From assembly GCF_003344865.1 (NCBI RefSeq), contig NZ_CP031166.1, positions 124,001 through 188,000 of the forward strand: 64,000 nt of DNA, in the 5' to 3' direction. The position numbers and the translations under genes are program-made. The DNA comes from Euzebya pacifica (GTDB lineage: Bacteria; Actinomycetota; Nitriliruptoria; Euzebyales; Euzebyaceae). Below are positions 32,400 to 43,200 of the stretch, one piece after another; the stretch's first letter is position 1; each line of letters begins with the position of its first letter. The notes beneath the pieces were generated by a model, which was not told the DNA's origin, ran no database searches, and saw only the letters and a program-made list of their open reading frames with translations.

Positions 32400-32633
32400 C
32401 GACCCTGCGGCCAGCAGTCCGTCGCGGGCCGTGACGGGCACGCGGAACACCCGGACACGCCCGACCGGCAACCCGTTCACCAGCACGCTCGCAGGCGACC
32501 CGGCATACGCCACCAGGGCGTCGGTGACGAACTGATCGACGTCGGCACCCACAACAGCTGCTGCCGAATCGATGGCGGCGGCGATCTCCGGGTGAAGCCG
32601 GATCGGCAGGTCCACACAGTCAGCATCGTTCAC
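32304..32633 (-). CDS. Ribbon-helix-helix-like small protein
   Basis: A GTG at 32633 gives a start VDLPIRLHPEIAAAIDSAA, then VGADVDQFVTDALVAYAG, the strand-helix-helix layout of MetJ/Arc-type antitoxins and plasmid repressors. The 109-residue size is larger than a bare RHH. It overlaps the end of the EcsC gene convergently. It might be a repressor or antitoxin without a visible toxin partner. It is one possible source of the palindrome-binding regulator; nothing confirms it. Confidence 0.45.
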   Translation of the reverse strand: MNDADCVDLPIRLHPEIAAAIDSAAAVVGADVDQFVTDALVAYAGSPASVLVNGLPVGRVRVFRVPVTARDGLLAAGSSGSMAAAREAVRRAVVATLVIAASSDGSLAA

Positions 32634-32697
32634 GGTCGGCTCCCTCGGATCGCTGGTCCCCCAGCCATTCCGCCCCGGGTGGGCCGACGTCGTCTGG

Positions 32698-33828
32698 CTA
32701 CCGGGTCCGCCCCGCCGCGACCAACGCGACAACGGCCACGTCGGGAAGGCCGCGGCGGCCCGCGAGCGCCTCAACGACCTCCTCGCGGGGATCGGTGGCG
32801 AGGTCGATCAGCACCTGAGGGGCGGCGTCCAGCGGCACCCGGCCGGCCAGGATCGCCCTGACCCGGTAGGACCGGTCGGCAGCGAGCCCGACGATCACCG
32901 CAGGGTCGAACCGGTGAAGGTCGCTGCGTCCCGCCAATGCCGACCGGACCTTGCGGTTGGCGTCGGTGGCCAGCATCGGCACGGCGGCGTCGTCGGGCGC
33001 CACCGTCTGCGCCAGTTCGACGCGCACAGCAACCGACAGCGTTGTGCCGAGCAGGTCCGCCGCGTCCTGGGTGGTCTGAAGACGTTGCAACGCCAACACT
33101 CGGATGGTGTCATCGTCGTCGTTCAGCAGGTTGCGGAGGTGGCCGTCGCCGATCGGGGAGGGGCCGGCCAGCACCGCCCGTCGCGCCGAGGGGACCGGGT
33201 CGCACAGCAGTGCCGTGACGAGCTCGTCGGGCAGGTCGTCACGCCCGGCGACGACCGTCCGCACCCCGGCATCAAGAGACTGTGCGGCGACCGCCACGAG
33301 GTCGGCGGGCAGGTCGGCACGGCGTACCGCCATCTCCCACAGCCGCGGTTCGTTGGACCGCTCCAACAGCATTCGCACTGTTGCCGCCTTGGTGGCTCTG
33401 CGAGCGACCATCGACACCCACACCTCAGCCGACAGCTCGGGTTCGACGATCCGGTCGAAGTCGTCGTCGGGCAGCAACGGGTTGAGGACGGCGACGGCAC
33501 GGACAGTCGGGTCGGGGTCGAACGCCAGACCGATGACCAGCGCCGGGTCGATGTCGGTGCGGCGGGCCAGGGCAGACCGGACCGCCGCTGAGGGGTCGGC
33601 GGCCAGCCGGGCGGCGACCGGGCCGGTGAGGGGGTGCCGCAACGCGATGCCGCGCCGGACCGCCCGGTCATCATCGGCGGCGAGGGCGGTCACGGCCCAT
33701 TCGGGCAGCGACCCGGCCGGCCGGCCCATCAGCGCCCTGCGGACCTCCACCGACCGGTCGCCGACCAGCGCCTCGATCCGGTCGGGGTCGTTGGTGTTGG
33801 CCGCCTCGGCCACCCGGCGGCCGTTCAC
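32698..33828 (-). CDS. Leucine-rich-repeat-variant/HEAT-like repeat protein
   Basis: The GTG start overlaps the stop of the upstream gene at 33825. The 376 residues are a chain of about 13 repeats of 24-26 residues with the pattern D-x4-VR-x2-LA-x-R-x-D/L-x4-x2-L (e.g. VRRALMGRP, VRSALARRT, VRAVAVLNP, VRSALAGRS, VRAILAGRV). This is the LRV/HEAT-like solenoid seen in many protein-binding scaffolds. There is no enzyme domain. It is translationally coupled to the large protein upstream and probably works with it. Confidence 0.7.
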   Translation of the reverse strand: MNGRRVAEAANTNDPDRIEALVGDRSVEVRRALMGRPAGSLPEWAVTALAADDDRAVRRGIALRHPLTGPVAARLAADPSAAVRSALARRTDIDPALVIGLAFDPDPTVRAVAVLNPLLPDDDFDRIVEPELSAEVWVSMVARRATKAATVRMLLERSNEPRLWEMAVRRADLPADLVAVAAQSLDAGVRTVVAGRDDLPDELVTALLCDPVPSARRAVLAGPSPIGDGHLRNLLNDDDDTIRVLALQRLQTTQDAADLLGTTLSVAVRVELAQTVAPDDAAVPMLATDANRKVRSALAGRSDLHRFDPAVIVGLAADRSYRVRAILAGRVPLDAAPQVLIDLATDPREEVVEALAGRRGLPDVAVVALVAAGRTR

Positions 33829-35816
33829 CCGGCCTCACCCGAGAGGCGGGCGATCCGGTCGGCGACCTTCGCCGGATCCGGCGATGACGAGGCGGTCAGC
33901 CGCTGACCGTCGGCGGTCTCCACCACCAGCCCGTCCGGACCCCACCAAGCCGCCTTGGCACGGTCGTGGAAGACCACCAGCACCTGGTCGCCGTCATCGG
34001 CGTCCCAGGCCGCATCGATGCCGTGCACCGCAGCCAGCAGACGGGCGACAACGATCGCGTCTGGCGTCCGTGTCGCGTAGGCCTCCACGACACGGCCGAC
34101 GAGCATCGCGGTGTCACCGGCGGGGTCGCCGGTGCCGTCGATCAGGTTGCCGGCGTCGGCCCGTGACACCCCGAGGATCGCCGCGACCGTGCCGACCGCT
34201 GCCTTGCGGGCTGCCGGCGGCAGCGACACCGAACCCGCCACGGGGGAGGGGACCGGGGCCTCGTCGTGGGCGGCGGTGCAGCCGACGTCGCCGCAGCCCA
34301 ACTCGGGGTGCGCCTGGACGTGTCCAACGGCGGCGCAGTCCTCGCAGTGGCCCGGCAGCCCCACCGACCCGCGTTCGGGATCCGATCCCGTGTGGGTGGG
34401 GGAGGGTCGTCCGGCGGTCAGCCACCGGCCCACCGCCACGTCGGCGTCGTCCCGTGACGCCCCGGCCGGCAGGACCGCCACGATCTCACCGGTCACCGAC
34501 AGCAGCACCCGGACACGGCCGTCCTCGGTCGCCTCCACCCGACTCATCCCCACGAACTCGATGCCCGCGACGGCCGTGCTGTGGCCACGGCCGTCAGGGC
34601 CGTGCCGGCGGACCAGCAGGTTCGCGGCCTCCCGCCGGGTCTCGTGCCCGGCCGACTCGATGCCGCAGACCTTGCAGTGCGCGTCGAACAGGCCGTCCAC
34701 CGCGTCGATCCCACCGGCCCACTCCCGCGTCCACGTCCCGTCGGCCGCCTCCTGCTCGCGGTACACCAGCCACGACCGGCCCGGCACCACCGTCACCAGG
34801 GCCGGTTCGGCAAGGTCACCGGACAACGTCGCCCGCACCTCATCGGTCGACACGCCCATCGCCTCGGCGATCTTGGCCACGCCCGCCTCCGACCAGGACT
34901 CCACCATCCGGCCGGTCTGGGACTGCCCGGCGGCGATCTCATCAGCGAAGTAGGACGCCAGGATCGCCCGGACCACCCCACCGGGAATCCCGTAGCCGAC
35001 GATCCCCTCGAGGATGTCGTCGTCCATCTGCTCGACCGACCCGAGGATCCATCCGGCCGACTGGCAGTCCGCCATCGCCGAACCGGGCAGGTCGCCCTGC
35101 ATGACGGCCGTTTCGGCGTTGGCCTGCTCGGCCTCACGGACCCGCCCGACGATTGTCTCCACGGCCGACTCGGGGTCGGTCCCACCGATGATGTCGGCGG
35201 CGAGGTGGGCGTGGCCGGTCCGCCGCACCCACAGGCCGGCGGGCACCCCAGCCGACCCGCCGTCGGTGTGCAGCCCAACGACACGGTCGTTCTCCCGGAC
35301 CGCCGACTCGACCTGCGCGAGCTCAAACGGTGCGGACGGCTCGATCGACAGGATTGGCACCGTTGACAGGTCAACGACGTCCCCATCGACCAGATCGGCC
35401 GCGCGGACCCACTCGTCGGAATCGCTGTCGTCGGACTGCTCCACGGACAGGTCGCCGATCCAGTCCAACAGGTCGCCGTTGCGGCCCGGCTCGTAGCCCA
35501 GCACCCACAGGTCGTCCTTGTCGGGCCGGACCACGACATCCACCCCATGGCGGATCGGAGCGATGCCGGTGGCACCGAGCTGGTGGGCGTTGGCGATGCG
35601 GCTGCGGACCTCGACGGCGGTCGGCAGGTTGGGCACGGCGATGCCGACGGGGGATGGGTCAGTGACGACCTCCGCACCTGCGGTGGTGAACCGGACCGCT
35701 CCGCCGACGATCGCGGCGGCAAGGACCGTGACGTCGTCGAGGTCGCTCACCCCCCGGTCGGCGTTGAGGTCGGCAACAATGCGCCGGAGGTGGTCGTGTG
35801 CGGTGACGATGGTCAT
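33825..35816 (-). CDS. Large unknown protein with Cys patches, operator-linked
   Basis: The ATG at 35816 follows AGGGAGAGATCCGCC. The 663 residues are not recognised. The start (AHDHLRRIVADLNADRG) is helical; repeated strands follow. Cys-rich motifs occur at AHCKVCGIESAGHETRRE (about 380) and at LPGHCEDCAAVGHVQAHP with CGDVGC (about 500), each plausible as a zinc site. The C-terminus holds helices with DAGNLIDGTGDPAGDTAML. It is the first gene after operator J and is followed by the coupled repeat protein. The 181-base leader (35817-35997) shows no gene. Confidence 0.65.
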   Translation of the reverse strand: MTIVTAHDHLRRIVADLNADRGVSDLDDVTVLAAAIVGGAVRFTTAGAEVVTDPSPVGIAVPNLPTAVEVRSRIANAHQLGATGIAPIRHGVDVVVRPDKDDLWVLGYEPGRNGDLLDWIGDLSVEQSDDSDSDEWVRAADLVDGDVVDLSTVPILSIEPSAPFELAQVESAVRENDRVVGLHTDGGSAGVPAGLWVRRTGHAHLAADIIGGTDPESAVETIVGRVREAEQANAETAVMQGDLPGSAMADCQSAGWILGSVEQMDDDILEGIVGYGIPGGVVRAILASYFADEIAAGQSQTGRMVESWSEAGVAKIAEAMGVSTDEVRATLSGDLAEPALVTVVPGRSWLVYREQEAADGTWTREWAGGIDAVDGLFDAHCKVCGIESAGHETRREAANLLVRRHGPDGRGHSTAVAGIEFVGMSRVEATEDGRVRVLLSVTGEIVAVLPAGASRDDADVAVGRWLTAGRPSPTHTGSDPERGSVGLPGHCEDCAAVGHVQAHPELGCGDVGCTAAHDEAPVPSPVAGSVSLPPAARKAAVGTVAAILGVSRADAGNLIDGTGDPAGDTAMLVGRVVEAYATRTPDAIVVARLLAAVHGIDAAWDADDGDQVLVVFHDRAKAAWWGPDGLVVETADGQRLTASSSPDPAKVADRIARLSGEAG

Positions 35817-35997
35817 GGCGGATCTCTCCCTGGCGGGTGCATGGTCTGGCGTCCCGGCTCCGCCGTCGCACCCAGGTGAGAAGGTCCACTGGTGTCCATC
35901 GGCGGTCGTGTCCGCGTTCCGCGGTGAGGGCCCGGAGCCGCCGTGTTTGCCGGGGGCGGTCCGTTGCAGGTCCCACAGCCACACAACCGTGGCTGTC

Positions 35998-36035
35998 TGC
36001 TATCAATCCTAGCAGATATCCGGTGCCAAGGTCAA
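35998..36035 (-). promoter_or_regulatory. Promoter with operator copy J (minus strand)
   Basis: On the minus strand, TTGACC (36035-36030), 18 nt, TAGGAT (36011-36006). The palindrome TGCTA-TCAATCC-TAGCA covers 35998-36014. It drives 33825-35816 and 32698, away from the defence operon that starts at 36130. Confidence 0.75.
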
Positions 36036-36129
36036 GGACGGGTGGAAAGGCAACCGGAAGCGAGAACCTGCGGCTTCCAATCGGCGTGAGTGCGGGACTC
36101 TGTCCGCGCGGCATGCAAACCTTGCGCCC

Positions 36130-39100
36130 ATGACCGACCTGCTGCCCGACCTCTACGACCGCGAACGCGCCTGGACAGACCCCGCCAAGCACGGCATCAG
36201 TCCCCGAGCCCAATGGTCCGGGAACGGCAAGAACGCCCTGTGGGTCTGCCACGCCACCGCCAACAAACGGCCCGCCAACGGCCACGTCATCGACGTCTGG
36301 AGGCAACGGCAGGGCAACGGCGCAGCCCCTGTCCTGCTCGTCATCACCCACCACGGTGGCGCGGTCCTGTGCGGCCCGTCCGGGGATTCTCCACCGGTGG
36401 TCGACTTCGATGCCGACGTCGCCCGACGCATCGCCACCACCGCCTTGGAACTGCCCACCCGGCACGCCGCCGCCCGCAAAGTCTTCGGCTACCTCGACAC
36501 CGACGGCGAGGAAGCGACCGGCATCATAAACCGGGGTCTGTTCGCCACTCACCACCTCCGTACCGGTGTGCCCGATCGGCCCGACTGGGACGATGCCCGC
36601 ACCACCGCCGAACCGGCCATGGACAAGGTGGACCGCGAACTCGTCGCCGCCCTCGGCTGGACCATCGAACCCCAAGGCGTCCACGAGGTCCTGCGCGACC
36701 CCGATGACCAGACCGCACGGGCGGTCGCGGTCTTCCTCGCCCCTGACGAATCGGCCGACGTCGCCTCGGTCAAGCGCAACAACACCAGTCCCGTCTCCTG
36801 GGCGATGACCCACGCGGACCGCAATAACATCCCATGGGTCGTCACCGTCCAGGACCGGGCGATCCGCCTGTACTCCACCGCCACCTCCGGCGCCGCCGGA
36901 CAGGGGTCCCGCGAAACCACCTACGCCGAGCTGGACCTCACCATCCTGCCCGGTGAGCTCGCCGGCTACCTCACCCTGCTGTTCTCCGCCGACGCCCTCG
37001 CACCGGGCGGTACCGCCGAACAGATCCGCGAAGCCTCAGCCGACTACGCTGCCGCGCTTGCCGAACGGCTCCGCGAACGCGTCTACGACCAGGTGATCCC
37101 CGCCCTGGCCACCGCCATCGCCGCCAAGGACTCCGGCCCGGAGGGGCCGGACCTCGACGCCGCCTACAGGACCGCCCTCACGGTGCTGTTCCGCCTGCTG
37201 TTCCTAGGCTACGCCGAGTCGAAGCGCCTGCTGCCCTACAAGCGCAACACCGACTACACCGACGCCTCCCTGGCCAAGCAAGCCCGACGGCTCGCCGACC
37301 TCCATAACGAAGGCGCCGATCTCGGGTTCGACAACCCCCTCACCCCCCAGATCGAGGCGCCCACCGACACCGACCAGACCGACCTGTGGGACACCTGCGC
37401 ACGGCTGTTCCGCGTCGTTGACAAGGGCCACACCCGCTACGGGGTCCCCGTGTACAACGGCGGACTGTTCTCCGACGACCCCGACGTCAACCCCGCCGGC
37501 GCCACCATCGCCGACCTGGCGCTGTCCAACACCGAGTTCGGCCCGCCGCTCATGGCCCTGCTCATCGACCACACCCCCGACGGGGGCGCCGGGCCGATCG
37601 ACTTCCGCAGCCTGTCAGTCCGCGAGTTCGGCACGATCTACGAAGGCCTGCTCGAATCCGAACTCGCCCTCGCCGACCAGGACCTCACCCTCGTCAAGCG
37701 AGGCAACGACCAGGTCTATGAACCCGCAGGAGCGATGGATGAGGTGGTCGTTGCCGAGGGCGAGGTGTACCTCCACAACGCCTCCGGCGCCCGCAAGGCC
37801 TCCGGGTCCTACTTCACCAAGCCCTTCGCCGTTGAACACCTCATAGGCACCGCGCTGCTACCAACCCTCGACGAGCACCTCGACCGGATCGCCGACCTCC
37901 TTGGGCAGGGCCAGGAAGCCGATGCAGCCGAGCAGTTGTTCGACTTCCGCGTCGCCGACATCGCGATGGGCTCCGGGCACTTCCTCACCGCCGCCGTTGA
38001 CGAGATTCACGCCCGCATCTCCGCATGGCTCGCCGACCATCCGATCGCCGGTGTCGACATCGAGATCGACAACCTCCGCAGGGCCGCCCGGCAATCGCTG
38101 CCCGAAGGGCAGCACGACCTCGTCGAAGACGCCGCCCTCCTGCGACGCCTCATCGCGCGCCGGTGCGTCTACGGCGTCGACCTCAACCCGATCTCTGTGG
38201 AACTCGCCCGCGTATCGATGTGGATCCACACCTTCGTGCCCGGACTCCCGCTGTCCTTCCTCGACCACAACCTCGCCATTGGCAACAGCCTCACTGGGGT
38301 GGCCAGCCTCGATGAGGCTCTGGACGCGTTGTCCCCACGCGCAGAAGGCGCTGCTGACGGGAAGACGATGCTCACCGCATCTTTGGGTATGGACGTGCTG
38401 CGCAGTCACCTGGCTGCCGCTGAACAACCCCTCAGCCGACTCGGCCAGATCCTGGACACTACGACCTCCGACATCGAGGAGTCCCGGCTCCTGGCGCACG
38501 AAGCCGCAGCGGCCATCGCACCCCTTGAGCGGTTGCTAGACGCCGTGGTGGCCGCGCGTCTTGGGGAGACCCCCATGCCCAACATCCTCGTCGAGAGCGA
38601 CGTGCTGGACGCCGGCAGCGACCAGGCCAGCACCGCCGCCGCCGAGGTGGACGCGTTGCACTTCCCGATCGCTTTCCCCGAGGTGTTCATACGCGACCGG
38701 GCAGGGTTCGACGTGCTGATAGGCAACCCCCCATGGCAGGAGGCAACGATCGAGCGGCACGGGTTCTGGGCGCTACGGTTCCCCGGCCTTCGCAGCCTCG
38801 ACCAAGCCAAGATGGAAGCCGAGATCGACGCCCTTGCCCGATCCCGACCTGACCTCGTGGCGGGCTACGAGCAGGAGGTCTCCGACATGGAAGCCATCCG
38901 GGCGACACTGCACGCCGGACCGTACCCAGGCATGGAGACCGGCGACCCAGACCTCTATAAGGCGTTCGCTTGGCGATTTTGGCACCTGCTGCGGCTCGGC
39001 GGGCGCACCGGAGTCGTGCTGCCCCGTGGGGCCATCGCGATGCTCGGATCCCAGGCCTGGCGGCAGGAACTGCTCGACCACGGGGCGTTGGAGCAGATCG

Positions 39101-40221
39101 TGCAGCTCACCAACAAGGGCGGCTGGGTGTTCGATGGTGTCGAACCCCGGTACACGGTCGCATTCAACGTGCTGCGTCGAAACCCACTGGGGACCGTCAC
39201 CGATCTGCGCCTCTACGGACCCTATGACAACCGGATGGACTACGACACTGGGATCGCCGGGCCAGGAGCGGTCGTCCCGACCGACGAGCTGCGTAAGTGG
39301 ACCCAAGCGGCCTCGGTGCCATTGATGGCCTCCGAGCGTCACGCCGAGGTTTTCCGGGTGCTTCGTCGCCACCGGAAGGTCGCCGAGTTGCCCTTCGCGT
39401 ATATCCGGGAACTCGACGCGACCAACGACAAGAAGCACATGATCCTCAACCCAGGTGCCACAACCGGACTGTGGGAGGTCTGGAAGGGCTCGTCGTTCGA
39501 CATCTGGCAACCGGGCACCGGCGAGGTGTACGCATATGCCGATCCGGCCTACATGACCGAGGTGTTGGAGAAGAAGCGCACCCGTAGTCGCAACATGAAG
39601 ATCATGCCGCCCGCATGGCGCACCGACCCGGACACCCTCCCCGTTCTGAACTACCGCATCGCCTTCCGCGACATCGCCCGCGCCACCGACTCCCGCACCA
39701 TGCGGGCATGCCTCATCCCACCCGAGAAGCCACTGACCAACAAGGCACCGTACCTGCTGCGCAGCGACAAGGCGACGGTGCAGGACGAGGCTTACCTCCT
39801 CGGCGTGCTCTGCACGCGCGTGTTTGACTGGCAGGCCCGATGCACCGTCGAGACGAACGTGAACAAGTACGTCCTTGACGACTTTGCCGTCCCGTGGCCC
39901 ACCAACCCGGACCATCCGGGACGTCGACGGGTAGTTGAGATCGCCACTCGTCTGGCCGCGCAGACACCCGACTACACCGAGTGGGCGAAGCCACTCGGCC
40001 ACGAACCCGAACCAGTCAGCGCAGCCGACACCGCGGAACTGCTGGTGGAACTCGACGCCACCGTCGCCCGTCTCTACGGCCTCACCCGAGACGACCTCAC
40101 CCACCTCTACGCGACCTTCCACCCCACCGGCGGCCATGAAGCGTTCGGTCAAAAGGTCATCGCCCACTTCGACACGCTGGACTTCGGTTCCGCCCACCCC
40201 ACCGACAAGGTCACCGCATGA
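36130..40221 (+). CDS. Eco57I-type adenine-N6 DNA methyltransferase, large
   Basis: The 1363-residue protein carries S-adenosylmethionine motif I as VADIAMGSGHFLTAAVDEI (about residue 609) and the catalytic N-P-P-W motif IV as DVLIGNPPWQEA (about 865). The N-terminal 550 residues and the C-terminal 450 are accessory, the latter with CTRVFDWQARCTVE and FAVPWP as in target-recognition parts of type I/IIG enzymes. The order methyltransferase then helicase recalls type ISP, BREX and class 1 DISARM (DrmMI) enzymes. It should methylate adenine in a specific site and protect the host. The stop overlaps the helicase start (ATGA). Confidence 0.85.
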   Translation: MTDLLPDLYDRERAWTDPAKHGISPRAQWSGNGKNALWVCHATANKRPANGHVIDVWRQRQGNGAAPVLLVITHHGGAVLCGPSGDSPPVVDFDADVARRIATTALELPTRHAAARKVFGYLDTDGEEATGIINRGLFATHHLRTGVPDRPDWDDARTTAEPAMDKVDRELVAALGWTIEPQGVHEVLRDPDDQTARAVAVFLAPDESADVASVKRNNTSPVSWAMTHADRNNIPWVVTVQDRAIRLYSTATSGAAGQGSRETTYAELDLTILPGELAGYLTLLFSADALAPGGTAEQIREASADYAAALAERLRERVYDQVIPALATAIAAKDSGPEGPDLDAAYRTALTVLFRLLFLGYAESKRLLPYKRNTDYTDASLAKQARRLADLHNEGADLGFDNPLTPQIEAPTDTDQTDLWDTCARLFRVVDKGHTRYGVPVYNGGLFSDDPDVNPAGATIADLALSNTEFGPPLMALLIDHTPDGGAGPIDFRSLSVREFGTIYEGLLESELALADQDLTLVKRGNDQVYEPAGAMDEVVVAEGEVYLHNASGARKASGSYFTKPFAVEHLIGTALLPTLDEHLDRIADLLGQGQEADAAEQLFDFRVADIAMGSGHFLTAAVDEIHARISAWLADHPIAGVDIEIDNLRRAARQSLPEGQHDLVEDAALLRRLIARRCVYGVDLNPISVELARVSMWIHTFVPGLPLSFLDHNLAIGNSLTGVASLDEALDALSPRAEGAADGKTMLTASLGMDVLRSHLAAAEQPLSRLGQILDTTTSDIEESRLLAHEAAAAIAPLERLLDAVVAARLGETPMPNILVESDVLDAGSDQASTAAAEVDALHFPIAFPEVFIRDRAGFDVLIGNPPWQEATIERHGFWALRFPGLRSLDQAKMEAEIDALARSRPDLVAGYEQEVSDMEAIRATLHAGPYPGMETGDPDLYKAFAWRFWHLLRLGGRTGVVLPRGAIAMLGSQAWRQELLDHGALEQIVQLTNKGGWVFDGVEPRYTVAFNVLRRNPLGTVTDLRLYGPYDNRMDYDTGIAGPGAVVPTDELRKWTQAASVPLMASERHAEVFRVLRRHRKVAELPFAYIRELDATNDKKHMILNPGATTGLWEVWKGSSFDIWQPGTGEVYAYADPAYMTEVLEKKRTRSRNMKIMPPAWRTDPDTLPVLNYRIAFRDIARATDSRTMRACLIPPEKPLTNKAPYLLRSDKATVQDEAYLLGVLCTRVFDWQARCTVETNVNKYVLDDFAVPWPTNPDHPGRRRVVEIATRLAAQTPDYTEWAKPLGHEPEPVSAADTAELLVELDATVARLYGLTRDDLTHLYATFHPTGGHEAFGQKVIAHFDTLDFGSAHPTDKVTA

Positions 40222-43200
40222 GCCACAAGCCCGAGGTCGTCTCCAACCGTCACGGCACCGTCGCTGACGCCATCGGCGGTTACTGGGACCACTTCCTGAC
40301 GCACCGTCCCGGCGACCTCGCCCTCGCGATCGCGTCGGCTTACTTCAACCCCGGCGGGTTCAAGCTCCTCGCTGACCGGCTCGAGGCCGCCGCCAAGGTC
40401 CGGCTGCTCATCGGGGCCGAGCCAGACGTGGCCGCCGACATGTTCAGGCGCCGGTCCCTGGCCGCGTCGCGTCCAGGGCACACGATGAAGGCCCGACTTG
40501 CCGAAGCACTAAAGGAGCACCTTGCAGAGATCGAGGTTGACCGTGACCTCATCGCCTTCACCCCCGGCAACGACGCGCTCGTCGAACGGCTCATCGCGTG
40601 GCTGCGCAGCGACGCCGTGGAGACTCGACGGCTCACCAGCCAGTTCCTCCACGGCAAGGCCTACATCCTTGAGACCGACAGCGAAGGTGTGGTTGCCGGG
40701 TCGTCCAACTTCACCTACGCCGGGCTGGCCCGCAACGTCGAACTCAATCTCGGCCACTACGAGCCCTACAAGGTCAAGCAGGTCCAAGACTGGTTCGAAG
40801 AGTTGTGGGACGAGGCCGAGGCCTACGACCTTGCGCGCCTCTACGAACGTCGTTTCGAGGACCACCAGCCATGGATCGTGTTCCTCAGGATGCTCTACGA
40901 ACGCTACGGCGACGACCTCGACGTCAGCGACGAGTCCTTCGGCATCCCGATGCTGCCCTTCCAGGCCGAAGGGGTCATGCGGGCCCGGAGGTTCCTTGCC
41001 CGCTACAACGGTGTCGTGATCGCCGACGGCGTCGGGCTCGGCAAGACCTTCACGGCCGGCCAGCTCATATGGGAAGCCGTGCACGACCGCCGCCAACGGG
41101 TCCTGCTCATCGCCCCCGCAGCACTGCGTGACGGTCCTTGGGCCAAGTTCCTCGTAGAGCACGACCTCGAAGCCGTCACCTCGATCTCCTATGAGCAACT
41201 CTGCAACGACATTCGTCTGGGTGGCACCAAGGAGGTCTTGAAGCACGACCCCGACGACTACGCCATGGTCGTCATCGACGAGGCCCACGCCTACCGCAAC
41301 ACCGGCACCGAACGAGCAGGGGTGCTCCGCGAACTGCTGAAGGGCTCGCCACAGAAGGACCTCGTGCTGCTGACCGCCACCCCGGTCAACAACAGCCTGA
41401 TCGACCTCTACAACCTGCTCGCCTACTTCATCCGCAACGACGGAGAGTTCATGCCCGTCGGCATCCCGTCGCTGCGCAAGCACTTCGCCGCAGCCCAGGC
41501 TGCAGACCCCGAGGACCTCTCCCCAGACCTTCTCTTCGACGTCCTCGACGCCGTTGCCGTCCGGCGCACCCGACGGTTCGTCAAGAAGCACTACGCCGGC
41601 ATGGAACTGCCTGGCCTGGGACCCATCCGGTTCCCCGAGCCGAAGGTCACCCGCGTCGACTACGACCTCGACGCCGTCATCCCAGGCTTCTTCAACGACT
41701 TCGCCCACGCCCTCGGGATGGACCCGGACGACCCCGACACGCCCATCCCCACCCCCGACCAGTTCGACTACCAATCCGGCCAGCTCACTCTCGCCCGCTA
41801 CGCCCCCTCTGCCTTCCTGGCCGACCCCGACGCCGATCCGGAACCCTATGAGATGCAGGCCGCAGGCCTGCTGCGCTCCGGCCTGCTCAAGCGATTCGAG
41901 TCCTCCTCTGCGGCGTTCGCCAAGACCTGCCGCAAGATGGCCGCCTCACACGACCTGTTCCTCGACGCACTCGACGACGGATGGGTGCTGACCGGTGACG
42001 CCCTTGCCGAGTACGCAAGGACCGACACCGACTACGACCCGTCTGACTACGACGGCGGCGGCACCCGCGGTGACGCTGCCGACTACGACCTCGACGAGCT
42101 CCGTGCGGCCGTCGAGGCCGACAGGAACCTGCTGGAGGAGTTCGCCGGCCGGGCCGAGGCGATCGGTGTTGCCGACGACCCCAAGCTCGACGCCCTGATC
42201 GAGGCGCTCGCCGCGATCGCCGAGCAGGCCGACCATGACGGACTCACCCCACGCGAGCAGCAAGACAACCGCAAGGTGCTGCTGTTCAGCTACTACGGCG
42301 ACACCGTCGACTGGATCATGGAACGCCTCGCCGATGCAGTCGTCACCGACCCGAGGCTTGCGGCCTACACCGGTCGGGTCACATCGGTCACCGGCGACGA
42401 CGGCGACAAGAAAGAGGTCATGTACGGGTTCGCGCCACGGACCGCCGGGGCGCCGGACGGGTGGACCGACAACTACGACATCCTCGTTGCCACCGACGTT
42501 CTGGCGGAGGGCGTCAACCTCCAGCAGGCACGCCACATCATCAACTACGACCTGCCGTGGAACCCGATGCGGCTTGTTCAACGGCACGGACGCATCGACC
42601 GTATCGGCTCTCCGCACCCCAAGGTGTGGATGCGTTGCTTCTTCCCCTCCGATGTCCTCGACGACCTCCTCGGTCTCGAAGCACGCATCCAACGAAAAAT
42701 CGCCCAGGCCGCCGCCTCGATCGGTGTGGAGGACGAGATCATCCCCGACTCCGCGGTCGCCGAGGTGGTGCTCGCCCACACCAAGGAACAGATCCAGGCG
42801 ATCCACGACGAGGACGCCGCCCTGCTCGACGACGACCATGCCCCCGGTGCCCTGTCGGGCGAGGAGTTCCGCAAGATCCTCGCCGACGCCATGGACAACG
42901 CGACCACACGCGCCAAGGTCCTCGGGTTGCCGTGGGTCGCTGGATCCGGGTTCCGCAGCAGTGGCAACCCCGGGTTCGTGTTCTGCGCCCGAGTGGGCGA
43001 CCACCCCGAAGCGGTGTTCCGGTGGGTCCCCATCGACACCGACGGCAACACCCTCGTGGAGGCGGACGGCACCACGATCCTTTCGGACCAGACGCTGCAG
43101 GCCATCGCGCGCGCCCAGTGCGAACCAGCCACCGACTTCGACCTGCCCGACGCGGCACGGGACAAGGCGTACACGGCCTGGGAAGCGGCACGTGACGACA

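Noticed and set aside
36015-36129. A TGCTA operator for the methyltransferase operon
   Set aside because: Copy J lies just upstream, but its -35 and -10 point to the minus strand; no plus-strand -35/-10 pair uses it.
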